Numbered from the stretch's first letter, positions 1-10,102 are shown. The stretch is 64,000 bases of DNA from an uncultured Alphaproteobacteria bacterium (GCA_902623585.1 CACNUO010000001.1:136314-200313); one strand, 5' to 3'. Numbers and translations are program-made. Notes: generated from the sequence alone by a model not told the origin.

Positions 1-218
1 AACGAAAATCCATCTAAAATAAGGAAAAATATTCTAAAGTATTGTCCTAGAGCTATGGAAGTATCTGATAGAAGAAAAGCAATTAAATTAGCTATTAAAG
101 AATTAAAATGAATGAAATTTTAATAGTAGCAGGTAAAGGGCATGAAAAATTTCAAATTTTAAAAAATAAAACAATTAAGTTTGATGATTTTACAGTTGTT
201 AAAGAATTATTAAATTAA
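1..218 (+). pseudogene. murE: MurE (UDP-MurNAc-tripeptide synthetase), 3' fragment with a frameshift
   Basis: C-terminal end of the cytoplasmic ligase that adds the third stem-peptide residue to UDP-MurNAc-dipeptide; the 5' part lies outside the window. Frame 1 carries the conserved VSDRRKAI segment and stops at 109-111. The next conserved block, VAGKGHEKFQ, continues in another frame from an ATG at 108 to a stop at 216-218. Read with a -1 shift in the A4 run at 105-108, the two pieces give a normal MurE end. The 36-residue downstream piece has no known independent role. This is either a base lost from the assembly or a real lesion. The stop overlaps the murF start. Confidence 0.8.
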
Positions 219-1582
219 TGATCGAATTAAATCAATTAGAGAAGTATATAATATCTAAAAAAGATAAAATTCAAATATCAAGTAAAGATATTAAAAGTGG
301 CGATATATTTCTTTCTTTAAAAGGTAAAAGGTTTCATGGAAACAAGTTTTTAAATGAAGCAATAAATAAAGGTGCAAAATTTTGTGTAACTGATAATAAA
401 AATTACAAAAAAAATAAAAAAATTTTATTTGTAAATAATATTTATAAGTATCTTTCAAAAATAGCAAAAACGAAACGAGATTTATACAAAGGTAAAGTAA
501 TAGGCATTACAGGCAGTGCTGGTAAAACTACTTTAAAAGAAACGTTAGCATTTTTCTTAAAAAAAGATCATACCATTTCTTACTCAAAGAAAAGTTATAA
601 TAATCAGTTAGGTGTATTAATTTCTTTACTAAATTTAAATTTAAAATCAAATTATGCGATTTTTGAAATTGGAACAAATAATTTTGGTGAGATAAAATTT
701 CTTAGTAATTTAGTCAAACCATCAGAGGTATTTATTACAAATATACAATCAACTCACCTTGAAAATTTCCAAACTAAAAATAATATTGCCAGAGAAAAAG
801 CTGATATATTTATTTCTAAATATAATAATAATAGGAAAAAGCTATATCTCAATGTTTCTTCTAAATCTGAAAATATTTTAATCACAAAAGCAAAAAAAGA
901 AAAAAATCTAAAAATAATTCGTATTGATAATTCTTCAAAAAAATATTTTATTAAAAAAATATCTCCCTATAAAAAATTGCATAAAGTAACTTTATCAATT
1001 AATAAAAAAAAGGTTAACATTGTTACTGATGCAATAGTAATGCATAGATTAAATAACTTATTATTTTGTCTTGCATTTTATAATGAAAATTCTCTGAACA
1101 TTAAATCAGTTCTAAATCGTTTCAAGTTTTTAAAACCAGTGGAAGGTAGGGGATTAGTTCATAAAATTTCTTTAAATAAAAAAAAAATAAATATTATTGA
1201 TGAATCTTATAATGCTAATCCTGATACAATGTTGCAAAGCATAAAAAACTTAGAAAATATCAAAGTAAAAAATAATAAAAAAATAATAATTCTAGGGACA
1301 ATGAATGAATTAGGAAATAATTCTTATAAAATTCATTATAAATTACTACAACAATTAGATGCCACTATTTTTAAATTTGTAATTTTATGTGGCGAATTCT
1401 TTGAATTATCTGTAAAAAATTTAAATCCAAATAATGAATTTATCCATTTTAAAAATACAAATAAAATTATGCAATTTTTAAAAGAGAAAGTACATAATAA
1501 TGACATTATTTTAATTAAATGTTCTAATTCGACAAAAATAAATAAGTTTGCAAAAATATTATTAAAACAGGTATCGATTTGA
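218..1582 (+). CDS. murF: UDP-N-acetylmuramoyl-tripeptide--D-Ala-D-Ala ligase MurF
   Basis: Adds D-Ala-D-Ala to the UDP-MurNAc-tripeptide, the last cytoplasmic step of stem-peptide synthesis. The 454 residues match the usual family length. Visible features are the Mur-ligase P-loop GITGSAGKTT near residues 96-105, the NQLGVL segment near 128, and the C-terminal-domain motif DESYNANPDTM near 327. The ATG overlaps the murE stop and the stop overlaps the mraY start, so translation is probably coupled. An A10 tract at 1178-1187 lies in frame inside the gene. Confidence 0.96.
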   Translation: MIELNQLEKYIISKKDKIQISSKDIKSGDIFLSLKGKRFHGNKFLNEAINKGAKFCVTDNKNYKKNKKILFVNNIYKYLSKIAKTKRDLYKGKVIGITGSAGKTTLKETLAFFLKKDHTISYSKKSYNNQLGVLISLLNLNLKSNYAIFEIGTNNFGEIKFLSNLVKPSEVFITNIQSTHLENFQTKNNIAREKADIFISKYNNNRKKLYLNVSSKSENILITKAKKEKNLKIIRIDNSSKKYFIKKISPYKKLHKVTLSINKKKVNIVTDAIVMHRLNNLLFCLAFYNENSLNIKSVLNRFKFLKPVEGRGLVHKISLNKKKINIIDESYNANPDTMLQSIKNLENIKVKNNKKIIILGTMNELGNNSYKIHYKLLQQLDATIFKFVILCGEFFELSVKNLNPNNEFIHFKNTNKIMQFLKEKVHNNDIILIKCSNSTKINKFAKILLKQVSI

Positions 1583-2667
1583 TTAAATATTTGGCCTTTG
1601 AATACCAATCTTTATTTAGTTTTCTAAATATTTTTAGCTATATAACATTTAGAGCTGGCGCCTCTATTCTTACTGGATTATTTTTTTCTCTCATATTTGG
1701 AAATTATATTATTAACAAATTATCAAATGTTCAGCCAACTGGCCAGCCAATAAGAGATGATGGTCCAGAGTCACATATAATTGCAAAAAAAGGTACTCCT
1801 ACAATGGGTGGCCTGTTGATTATTTTAAGTGTTTTTGTTTCAACAATTATTTGGGCTGATTTGCAAAATATTTTTATATGGATTTTACTTTCAACTATTT
1901 TAATTTTTGGATCTATTGGTTTTGCAGATGACTACAGTAAAATCAAATCAAATACCAGTAAGGGTATTTCATCAAAAATAAGAATTATATTTCAAATCAT
2001 TTTTTCTTTTTTCATTACATATTTAATTCTTATCAATTTAGATCCAAGTATAAGCAAATCTATGACATTTCCTTTCTTTAAAAATTTAATTATAGATTTT
2101 GGAATATTTTATTTTCTAATTTCCATATTTATAATTATTGGATCGGCTAATGCAGTAAACCTAACTGATGGACTTGATGGTTTAGCAATTGTCCCTGTAA
2201 TGATAGTTGCTATGTCTTTTGCTTTCATAGCTTATGTTTCAGGTAATATAGTTTTTTCTAATTATTTACTTATCCAATATATTCCTGGAACCGGTGAATT
2301 AGCAGTTTTTTGTGGTTCTTTAATTGGAGCCGCTTTAGGTTTTCTTTGGTTTAACGCACCACCTGCTAAAGTTTTTATGGGTGATACAGGATCTTTAGCA
2401 TTAGGCGGCTCTTTAGGTTCATTAGCAATAATATGCAAACATGAAATTCTTCTTGCAATAATAGGAGGTTTATTTGTTCTAGAAACCTTGTCTGTAGTAA
2501 TCCAAGTATTCATTTTTAAAATGACAGGAAAAAGAGTTTTTTTAATGGCTCCACTACATCATCATTTTGAAAAAAAGGGATGGCCTGAGTCAACAATAGT
2601 TATTCGTTTTTGGATAATTACTATTGTATTAGCATTGATAGGTCTTGCAACTTTAAGAATAAGATAA
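1579..2667 (+). CDS. mraY: Phospho-N-acetylmuramoyl-pentapeptide-transferase MraY
   Basis: Integral membrane enzyme that transfers phospho-MurNAc-pentapeptide to undecaprenyl phosphate, making lipid I. The 362-residue, roughly ten-helix protein carries the family motifs TDGLDGLA near residue 195, KVFMGDTGSLALGG near 264 and the HHHFEKKGWPE loop towards the end. The start appears to be a TTG at 1579 overlapping the murF stop TGA at 1580-1582; an in-frame ATG that keeps the first hydrophobic segment is not available. The stop overlaps the murD start (TAATG). Confidence 0.96.
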   Translation: MIKYLAFEYQSLFSFLNIFSYITFRAGASILTGLFFSLIFGNYIINKLSNVQPTGQPIRDDGPESHIIAKKGTPTMGGLLIILSVFVSTIIWADLQNIFIWILLSTILIFGSIGFADDYSKIKSNTSKGISSKIRIIFQIIFSFFITYLILINLDPSISKSMTFPFFKNLIIDFGIFYFLISIFIIIGSANAVNLTDGLDGLAIVPVMIVAMSFAFIAYVSGNIVFSNYLLIQYIPGTGELAVFCGSLIGAALGFLWFNAPPAKVFMGDTGSLALGGSLGSLAIICKHEILLAIIGGLFVLETLSVVIQVFIFKMTGKRVFLMAPLHHHFEKKGWPESTIVIRFWIITIVLALIGLATLRIR

Positions 2668-3985
2668 TGTATTTAATTTATGGAATTCAAAAATCAGGAC
2701 TTTCTATAGTAAATTATTTTGAAAATAAAAAAATAAAATTTAAGATGTGGGATGATAATCCAAAAGTAAGAAAGGCTATAAAAAAAAATTACAATAAAGA
2801 TTATTTTTTTAATATAAAAAAAGATAATTTGAATGATTTTAAAAAAATTTTTGTTAGCCCAGGAATATCTTTAAGACAAAAAAAATTTAAAAGAAAAAAT
2901 ATATCTAAAAAAGTAAATAGAGATTTAAATTTATATATTTCGAATTTAACAAATCAAAAGATTGTAGCTATTACTGGTACAAATGGGAAATCAACAACAA
3001 CCAAATTAATAGGAGACATTTTAAAAAAAAATAATATTAAAACATTTGTTGGGGGCAATATTGGAGAATCATTATGCAATGCTTTTCTTCTTAAAAAAAA
3101 AATATAAAGTTCATGTTATCGAATTAAGTTCTTTTCAATTAGAAACAGTTAAGTCACTTGATAGTAGAATATCAGTAATAACAAATTTATCTGGTGATCA
3201 TTTAGATAGGTACAAAGGTATTAGTGATTATGTTAGTCAGAAGAAAAATATTATTACTAAAAATGGAATTAATTTGTTATCAATTGATGATATTTATTCA
3301 AGAAAGATATTTAATCGAAAAAAAATTAAAAATAAAATTAGTTTTTCCTTAGTCGATAAATCAGCTGATTGTTTTGCTAACAATGATTATATTCTAGATA
3401 ATTACTTCAAAAAAAACAAAAAATTATTTATAAAAAAAATCTCAAAAGATTTAGAAGGTAATTTTAATATTCAAAATATTTTAATAGCATACATATGTAG
3501 CAAAATATTAAAAATTCCAGAATCTAATTTTCTTAAGGTTATTAAAACATTTAAGGGCTTGCCATTTAGATCATCTACAATTTTTACAAATAATAAATTA
3601 AAAATAGTAAATAATAGTAAATCTACTAATTTAAATTCAACAATAAATTCAGTTGTAAATTATAATAATATTTACCTAATCTTAGGAGGCATAGCTAAAG
3701 AAAAAAATTTTGAAATTCTTCTAAAATATAAAAATAAAATTAGCTGTGTATATACTTATGGAAAATCAGGAAATTTCATTGAAAAAAAATTAAAAAAAGA
3801 ATTGGTTGTAAAAAAAATTGGCAAATTTAAAATCAGTTATCAAACAAACCTTCAAGGATATTAAAAAAAATTCAAATCAATCAACTATACTATTCGCTCC
3901 TGCATGTGCCTCTTATGATCAATACAAAAATTTTGAAGAAAGAGGCATACATTTTAATAAATTAATTAAAAATTATATAAATTAA
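2667..3985 (+). pseudogene. murD: UDP-N-acetylmuramoylalanine--D-glutamate ligase MurD, interrupted by two frameshifts
   Basis: Second stem-peptide ligase, adding D-Glu. Three frames together give a full MurD. Piece 1 (2667-3107) has the P-loop AITGTNGKSTTTK near residue 100. Piece 2 resumes at the A10 run 3093-3102 with IELSSFQLE and LSGDHLDRY and ends at 3864. Piece 3, joined near the A8 run 3810-3817, carries the hallmark C-terminal motif [18 protein letters not shown] and stops at 3983-3985. Both joins need one base skipped and both can be placed at poly-A tracts. MurD is essential, so an assembly indel or polymerase slippage is more likely than loss of function. ftsW starts two bases after the reconstructed stop. 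Confidence 0.85.
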
Positions 3986-3987
3986 CC

Positions 3988-5049
3988 ATGGAATATTTAA
4001 AGAATTGGTGGAGTTCAATTGATAGAATTAATATTATCTTAATATTATCATTGGGTTTTACGGGATTAATACTTTCATTTTCCATAGATGAAAATTTATC
4101 CATAAATAGACACTCTATTTTTTTTCTTTTTTCAGTTTTCTTACTTATTGCGTTATCAGACTTAGATAGTAAAAATATAAGAAGAATTTCATTATTTTTA
4201 TTTATTATTTTATTAATAATAATACTGCTAATACTTTTTTTAGATTACGAAGTTAAAGGCGCTAAGAGATGGTTTCAAATATTTAACTTTACACTTCAAC
4301 CTTCAGAGATAATTAAGCCTATTTTTGTCATATTGACTGCATGGTGTATAAGTAAATCTATAGATGATAAAAAATTTTATTTACCTTTACTGTTTGTTTT
4401 TTTCTTTTTGCTTTTATCTTTAATACTTATGCAGCCTGATTTGGGAATGACAGTTTTACTGTCAGCAACTTTTTTTTGCCAGTTATTCGTTGCTGGTTTA
4501 TCAATTTTTTTAGTTATAGTTGCATTTTTATTTATATTAGGAATTTCAATTTTTTCTTACTTTATTTTTGATCATGTTCAATCAAGAATTAATTCATTTC
4601 TTGGAGGGTTAGGTGGGACTGATACATACCAAATAGATTTAAGTATTCAAGCTTTCAAAAATGGTGGGCTACTTGGAAAGGGTCCAGGGCAAGGTATTTT
4701 AAAAGAAAAAATTCCTGATGCTAACACTGATTTTATTTTTGCTGTTGCTGGAGAAGAATTAGGATTTATTTTTTGTTTAATAATTATTTTTATAATTTTA
4801 TCTATTATAATAAGAAGCTTATTAAAAGTTCTACAACTTGAAGATCCATATAAAATTATAGCAATTAGTGGTTTAATTTGCTCATTTGGATTACAATGCT
4901 TAATTAATATTTTTAGCTCCCTGGGCCTTATACCAACAAAGGGTATGACACTGCCATTTGTAAGTTATGGAGGTTCTTCTATGATATCAATAGCAATTTT
5001 ATTTGGTTTTTTATTATCTCTTACAAACAAAAAAAATGAAGAATTATGA
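3988..5049 (+). CDS. ftsW: Probable lipid II polymerase FtsW (SEDS family)
   Basis: SEDS-family glycosyltransferase of the divisome that polymerises septal peptidoglycan together with a class B PBP. The 353-residue protein is built of about ten hydrophobic segments and shows the SEDS motifs QPSEIIKP near residue 105, MQPDLGMT near 150 and PFVSYGGSSM near the end. Its position between murD and murG is the standard FtsW place in dcw clusters, which separates it from the related RodA encoded at 34660. Overlaps murG by four bases. Confidence 0.94.
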   Translation: MEYLKNWWSSIDRINIILILSLGFTGLILSFSIDENLSINRHSIFFLFSVFLLIALSDLDSKNIRRISLFLFIILLIIILLILFLDYEVKGAKRWFQIFNFTLQPSEIIKPIFVILTAWCISKSIDDKKFYLPLLFVFFFLLLSLILMQPDLGMTVLLSATFFCQLFVAGLSIFLVIVAFLFILGISIFSYFIFDHVQSRINSFLGGLGGTDTYQIDLSIQAFKNGGLLGKGPGQGILKEKIPDANTDFIFAVAGEELGFIFCLIIIFIILSIIIRSLLKVLQLEDPYKIIAISGLICSFGLQCLINIFSSLGLIPTKGMTLPFVSYGGSSMISIAILFGFLLSLTNKKNEEL

Positions 5050-6131
5050 AAGAAAATTTTTTACTAATTACAGGAGGAACAGGTGGACATGTTATACCAG
5101 CAAAAAATTTTGCTAATTATTTATCTAATAAAAATATAAATTGCACAATTATAACTGACAAAAGAGGATATAAATACTTTGATAATTATAATGGAAAAAT
5201 TTATATAATTAGCTCGTCAAATTTGAATGGAAACCTAATATTTAAAATCTTTGGCATATTTAAAATTTTATTAGGATTAATTCAATCATTCATTATTATA
5301 TTTTTATTAAAACCATCTCATTCTATTTCTTTTGGAAGCTATGCTTCATTTTCTCCAATGTTAACATTTATGTTATTTAAACCAATTTATAAAGTTAAAC
5401 TTTATATACATGAACAAAATTCAATAATAGGAAGAACGAATAAATTTTTTTTGAATTTTTCGAATAAATTATTTTTAAATTTTGATATTAAATCTAAAAT
5501 CAATTCAAAGTTTAAAGATAAAATATTTGTAGTTGGTTCTCCAGAAAATAATTTTCAAAAAAATAATAACATAAGCAATAAAAATTCTGAGAGTAATTTT
5601 ACAATTTTTATTTCTGGCGGCAGTCAAGGATCAGAATTTGTATCAAATTTTGCAACAAATCTAATAAAAATTATAGATGACGAAAAAATTATAAAAGCTA
5701 AATTTATATTTCAGTGTTCTAAACATTTGATAAAAAAAAATGAAGCAGAATTACAAAATATTAAATCACCAATAATTTTGAAAGATTTTTTTACAAATGT
5801 AGATGAAATACTAGCTAATTCTAATTTAGCAATATGCAGAGCTGGAGCAGGAACAATTGTTGATTTAATTAACTTTAAACTTCCCTCGATATTAATTCCT
5901 TTACCTTCTTCAAAAGATAATCATCAATTTTTTAATGCTGAAATATTAGCTAAACATGACTTAGCCATAATTTTTGATCAAAATAATGATGATTTAGACA
6001 AAGCAAAAAGACATATTTATGAAACATATAATAATGAAAGTAAATTAGAATCAATGAATAAAAAATTTGATATGATTAAAGTTAAAAACTCTAATACTTT
6101 AATTTATAAATTAATACTAAATGCAAATTAA
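5046..6131 (+). CDS. murG: UDP-GlcNAc--lipid I GlcNAc transferase MurG
   Basis: Membrane-associated GT28 glycosyltransferase that converts lipid I to lipid II. The N-terminal glycine-rich loop GGTGGHVIPA and the nucleotide-sugar-binding region CRAGAGTIVDLI near residue 264 are clear, and 361 residues is normal length. It starts in an ATGA overlap with the ftsW stop and its end overlaps the murC start by 11 bases, in keeping with one transcript through the cluster. Confidence 0.96.
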   Translation: MKENFLLITGGTGGHVIPAKNFANYLSNKNINCTIITDKRGYKYFDNYNGKIYIISSSNLNGNLIFKIFGIFKILLGLIQSFIIIFLLKPSHSISFGSYASFSPMLTFMLFKPIYKVKLYIHEQNSIIGRTNKFFLNFSNKLFLNFDIKSKINSKFKDKIFVVGSPENNFQKNNNISNKNSESNFTIFISGGSQGSEFVSNFATNLIKIIDDEKIIKAKFIFQCSKHLIKKNEAELQNIKSPIILKDFFTNVDEILANSNLAICRAGAGTIVDLINFKLPSILIPLPSSKDNHQFFNAEILAKHDLAIIFDQNNDDLDKAKRHIYETYNNESKLESMNKKFDMIKVKNSNTLIYKLILNAN

Positions 6132-7491
6132 CAGTAAAATTCATTTTATAGGTATTTCAGGAATAGGAATGTCTGGTATTGCAGAATTGATGCTAGATAA
6201 AGGATATTCGATCCAGGGTAGTGATATATCAGTAAATGACAATACCAAAAGATTAAAGAAAAAAGGTATAAAATTTTTTTTAGGACACAATAAAAAAAAT
6301 ATTAAAAATGCTCATGCTATTGTTTATTCATCAGCTATTAAAAAAAATAATCCTGAAATAAGAGAGGCATATATTAAAAAAATACCAGTTCTTTCTCGAG
6401 CTGATATGCTTTCTGAATTAATGAAAAATAAAAAATCTATTGCCATAGCTGGATCTCACGGAAAAACTACTACTACTAGTTTGGTAGGAAATATTTTCAA
6501 TGAAGCAGGTTTAGATCCTACTATTGTAAATGGTGGTATTATAAATTCTTTTTCTAACAATAATCGTTATGGAAAAGGTGAATGGATGATTGTTGAAGCA
6601 GACGAGAGTGATGGTACCTTTTTAAAGCTTCCACATCAAATATCAATTATTACTAATTTAGATATTGAACACATGGATTTTTATAAATCAAAAAAAAATT
6701 TAATTAATGCATTTGAAAAATTTATAAATCTGCTTCCATTTTATGGAACCACAATAATGTGTTATGATGATAAGAATCTTAAATTACTAATTAACAAAAT
6801 AAAAAATAGAAATATTTTAACTTACTCAATAAAAAATAAAAAAGCAGATGTATTAATCTTTGATATTATACAAAACAAACTAAAAACTTCTTTTAAATTA
6901 AAAATTAACAATAAAATTAATCATTCTTCTAGTTATAAATTTACTATCAATGCAATTGGCAATCATAATATTTTAAATGCAACTGCAAGTATTATTGCAG
7001 CCAAACTAAATGGAATTAAAAATAAAGATATTAATAATGCTTTGATTAATTATGTAGGTGTAAAAAGAAGGTTCTCATTTATTGGAAAAAAAAATAAGTC
7101 CTTTGTGTATGATGATTATGCACATCATCCAACAGAAATTGCAGCTACAGTAAGTGCAGCTAAAACTCTAAAAAATAAAGTAATAGTTGTTTTTCAACCA
7201 CACAGATACACTAGAACTAAAATACTAATTAGAGAATTTATAAAAGTTTTATCTAAAGTTGATTATTTATTTTTATTAGAAACTTATTCAGCTGGAGAAA
7301 AGATTATCAAGGGCGCAACTTCAAAAGACATATATTCTAAAATATTAAAAAAAAATAAAAATACTATATATTTAAAAAATATAAGTGATTTAAATAAATT
7401 AATGAAACCTTATACATTGCATCAAAATACAATTGTTTTTATGGGCGCGGGTTCAATATCAAGTATTGCAAAAAAATATTTGAATAACTAA
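6121..7491 (+). CDS. murC: UDP-N-acetylmuramate--L-alanine ligase MurC
   Basis: Attaches L-alanine to UDP-MurNAc, the first stem-peptide ligation. Rossmann-like N-terminus with GISGIGMSGIAELM, P-loop AGSHGKTTTTS near residues 110-120, EADESDGTFL near 159 and the C-terminal DDYAHHPTEI near 330 are all intact. The 456 residues fit the family. The stop and the murB ATG share one base. A9 tracts at about 6690-6698 and 7347 are in frame, unlike the tracts in murD. Confidence 0.97.
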   Translation: MQINSKIHFIGISGIGMSGIAELMLDKGYSIQGSDISVNDNTKRLKKKGIKFFLGHNKKNIKNAHAIVYSSAIKKNNPEIREAYIKKIPVLSRADMLSELMKNKKSIAIAGSHGKTTTTSLVGNIFNEAGLDPTIVNGGIINSFSNNNRYGKGEWMIVEADESDGTFLKLPHQISIITNLDIEHMDFYKSKKNLINAFEKFINLLPFYGTTIMCYDDKNLKLLINKIKNRNILTYSIKNKKADVLIFDIIQNKLKTSFKLKINNKINHSSSYKFTINAIGNHNILNATASIIAAKLNGIKNKDINNALINYVGVKRRFSFIGKKNKSFVYDDYAHHPTEIAATVSAAKTLKNKVIVVFQPHRYTRTKILIREFIKVLSKVDYLFLLETYSAGEKIIKGATSKDIYSKILKKNKNTIYLKNISDLNKLMKPYTLHQNTIVFMGAGSISSIAKKYLNN

Positions 7492-8384
7492 TGTCAAAAA
7501 AAATTATACAATTAGCCGATAAACTTAAAAGTAAAATTTACTCAGATTATAATGCTGGTAAACATACTTGGTTTAGAACAGGAGGTAATGCAAAAATATT
7601 TGTAATAGTTGAAGATAATTTAGAGTTAGAAATTATTTTAAATGAAATAAATAATGAAAATTTTTATATAATAGGTTCAGGCTCAAATCTATTAATTAGA
7701 GATAATGGTTATAATGGAACTCTTATAAAATTAGGCAAGGGTTTTAATACTATTAAAATCAATGATAACAAACTTGAAGTTGGCGCTAGTATTTTAGATA
7801 TTAATTTATCAAATTATGCATTGAGACAAAATATAGAGGGTTTTGAATTTTATAGTGGTATTCCAGGATCAATAGGTGGAGCAGTTAAAATGAATGCTGG
7901 CTGTTATGGTTCGGAAACTGTAGATGTTATAAATAGTATAGAAATATGTGATAAATTTGGTCAAAGAAAAATAATTACAAAAGATAAACTAAATCTAAAA
8001 TATCGATCTTCAAAAATAAATAATACAGATATAGTTACAAAAGCTATATTTAATTTTAATTATGCAGATCAAAATTTAATTAAAGATAAGATTAATGAAA
8101 TAAAGAATAAACGTTTAGAATCTCAGCCAATAAAAAATAAAACTTCTGGTAGTACTTTTAAAAATCCTGAAAATCTTCATGCGGCAAAACTAATTGAGGA
8201 AGCAGGATGTAAAGGTACCAATTTTGGAGATGCATATGTGAGTGATAAGCATGCAAATTTTTTAATTAATAGGGGAAGTGCTTCAGCAACTGATATAGAA
8301 AATCTAGGTAAAAGTATTGTTGAGAAAGTATATGCCAAATTCAATGTAAAATTAGAATGGGAGGTAAAAATAATAGGTGAGTAA
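7491..8384 (+). CDS. murB: UDP-N-acetylenolpyruvoylglucosamine reductase MurB
   Basis: FAD enzyme that reduces UDP-GlcNAc-enolpyruvate to UDP-MurNAc. FAD-binding motif GSGSNLLIRD near residue 62 and the GIPGSIGGAVKMNAGCYG block near 122 are seen, with the proton-donor serine segment SGSTFKNP near 218 and a C-terminal EWEV containing the catalytic glutamate. The 297 residues match the short type I enzyme of Alphaproteobacteria. Its 3' end overlaps the GTG start of ddl. Confidence 0.96.
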   Translation: MSKKIIQLADKLKSKIYSDYNAGKHTWFRTGGNAKIFVIVEDNLELEIILNEINNENFYIIGSGSNLLIRDNGYNGTLIKLGKGFNTIKINDNKLEVGASILDINLSNYALRQNIEGFEFYSGIPGSIGGAVKMNAGCYGSETVDVINSIEICDKFGQRKIITKDKLNLKYRSSKINNTDIVTKAIFNFNYADQNLIKDKINEIKNKRLESQPIKNKTSGSTFKNPENLHAAKLIEEAGCKGTNFGDAYVSDKHANFLINRGSASATDIENLGKSIVEKVYAKFNVKLEWEVKIIGE

Positions 8385-9327
8385 TAAAAAAATTTTAATT
8401 TTAGAAGGCGGTAATAATGAAGAGCATGATGTATCTTTAGTAACATCTAGAGAAATTCAAAAAATTCTTAATCAAAATAAATTGAAGTTTAAGACTTTAA
8501 GAGTTAATCCAAAAAACTTTCATAAAAAAATAATTAATTATAAAAATTTTGTTTGTATTAATGCTTTACATGGGCCTTTTGGTGAAGATGGACAAATTCA
8601 AAAAATTTTAAAAAAAAATAAAATTCCTTTTTCTCATTCAAATATAAAATCATCTAATCTATGTTTTAATAAATCTGCTTCTAAGAAAGAAATTATTAAA
8701 AATAAATTAATGTCTCCAAAATATTATCTTTTAAATATAAATGATTTAACTGAGAAGAAATTAATTATTATCAAAAGTAAGTTAAAAAAATTTGTTATTA
8801 AGCCCAATAGAAGTGGTTCAAGTTTTGGTATAAAAATAATTAAAAATCAAAAAGAATTTGATATTTTAATTTCTAATTTAGATGAATTTAAAAGGAAACT
8901 TACTAATCACAAAGAAATTTTAATAGAAGAGTATATATCTGGAAGAGAGCTCACAGTTTCAACTATTAAATTGGATAAAAAAATTCACGCAATTGCTGTT
9001 ACAGAGATAAAATCGAAAAATAATTTTTTTGATTATAAAGCAAAATATTCAAAAGGTTATGCTAAACATATTTTGCCAGCTAAGTTAAATAAAATAAATT
9101 ATGTTAAATGTCTTAAATTTGCTATTAAAGCTCATAAGCTCTTAGGTTGTAATTCACTTGCAAGAACTGATTTTATTTTTGATACAAAAAAAAATAAAAT
9201 CTTCTTTTTAGAAACAAATACTCAACCTGGACTTACTCCTATATCACTATTACCCGAACAAGCTAATTATAAAGGCTTATCTTTTGAAGAAATCATCTTT
9301 ATTTTGATCAAAAATTTAAATTATTAG
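8377..9327 (+). CDS. ddl: D-alanine--D-alanine ligase
   Basis: ATP-grasp ligase supplying D-Ala-D-Ala to MurF. Motifs include LHGPFGEDGQIQ near residue 64, the ATP-binding KPNRSGSSFGI near 142 and the terminal ETNTQPGLTP near 280. Start is a GTG at 8377 within the end of murB. Length (316) is normal. An A9 run at 9186-9194 is in frame. Known role from the family; the dcw location between murB and ftsQ is typical for Alphaproteobacteria. Confidence 0.95.
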   Translation: MSNKKILILEGGNNEEHDVSLVTSREIQKILNQNKLKFKTLRVNPKNFHKKIINYKNFVCINALHGPFGEDGQIQKILKKNKIPFSHSNIKSSNLCFNKSASKKEIIKNKLMSPKYYLLNINDLTEKKLIIIKSKLKKFVIKPNRSGSSFGIKIIKNQKEFDILISNLDEFKRKLTNHKEILIEEYISGRELTVSTIKLDKKIHAIAVTEIKSKNNFFDYKAKYSKGYAKHILPAKLNKINYVKCLKFAIKAHKLLGCNSLARTDFIFDTKKNKIFFLETNTQPGLTPISLLPEQANYKGLSFEEIIFILIKNLNY

Positions 9328-9328
9328 T

Positions 9329-10102
9329 ATGAACAATATTAATAGAAGAAGATATGTTTTAAGCATCAGATCATTTACTTATTTTTTTATTTTCTTATTT
9401 TTAATTATTTTTTCTTTTTTACTATATTTTTACAAAAATAATTTAATTGAGACATCTAAAAATATAATTCAGAGTTTTTCAGAAAACTTCCAATATCAAT
9501 TTACAAAATTTGATATTTCAGGTTTAGAGAAAATAGAATTAAAATTTGTAGAGGATAAACTGCAAAATTATTTAGGATCTTCGATTTTTTTATTACCATT
9601 GAATCAAATTAATAACTCAATAAAAGAAAATAATTGGGTCAAAGAAATAAAGTTGAATACAAATTACAAAGATACTCTATTTATTAGGATTGAAGAATAT
9701 AAACCAACTGGAATTTATTTTTTTAACGAAAAATACTTTGTTTTTGATGAAAATGGAAAAATTATTGATCAAATTTACAATACTGATTCAACTCACCAGT
9801 CTTTATTAATTTTTAAGGGTAATTCTTCAAACTTAAAAGCTAATTCTATAATTAATTTTTTAAAAAATAATGATTTTGAAAAAAAATATCAAATAGAAAG
9901 TTTGGAATTTATTAATAAAAGAAGATGGGATATAAATTTATACAGTGATGTGAAATTAATGCTTTCAGAAGAAGATCCAAATAAATCTATTCTAAATTTT
10001 ATTATGATACGAAATAAACTTAGCGAAACAGATATTAATAATATAAAAACATATGATTTAAGAAATTTAAAAAAAACAATTTTAATTAAATTAAATGATT
10101 AA
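9329..10102 (+). CDS. ftsQ: Cell division protein FtsQ
   Basis: Bitopic divisome protein linking early and late division proteins. It shows a short cytoplasmic N-terminus, one transmembrane helix near residues 14-32, a POTRA-like segment beginning around FDISGLEKIE, then the FtsQ beta domain. Sequence similarity in this family is low; the call rests on the architecture and the ddl-ftsQ-ftsA-ftsZ order. Stop and ftsA start overlap by eight bases. Confidence 0.88.
   Translation: MNNINRRRYVLSIRSFTYFFIFLFLIIFSFLLYFYKNNLIETSKNIIQSFSENFQYQFTKFDISGLEKIELKFVEDKLQNYLGSSIFLLPLNQINNSIKENNWVKEIKLNTNYKDTLFIRIEEYKPTGIYFFNEKYFVFDENGKIIDQIYNTDSTHQSLLIFKGNSSNLKANSIINFLKNNDFEKKYQIESLEFINKRRWDINLYSDVKLMLSEEDPNKSILNFIMIRNKLSETDINNIKTYDLRNLKKTILIKLND

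Noticed and set aside
1336-1608. Open frame of about 90 codons on the minus strand within murF
   Set aside because: Lies wholly across murF and the start of mraY, no motif, AT-rich antisense shadow.
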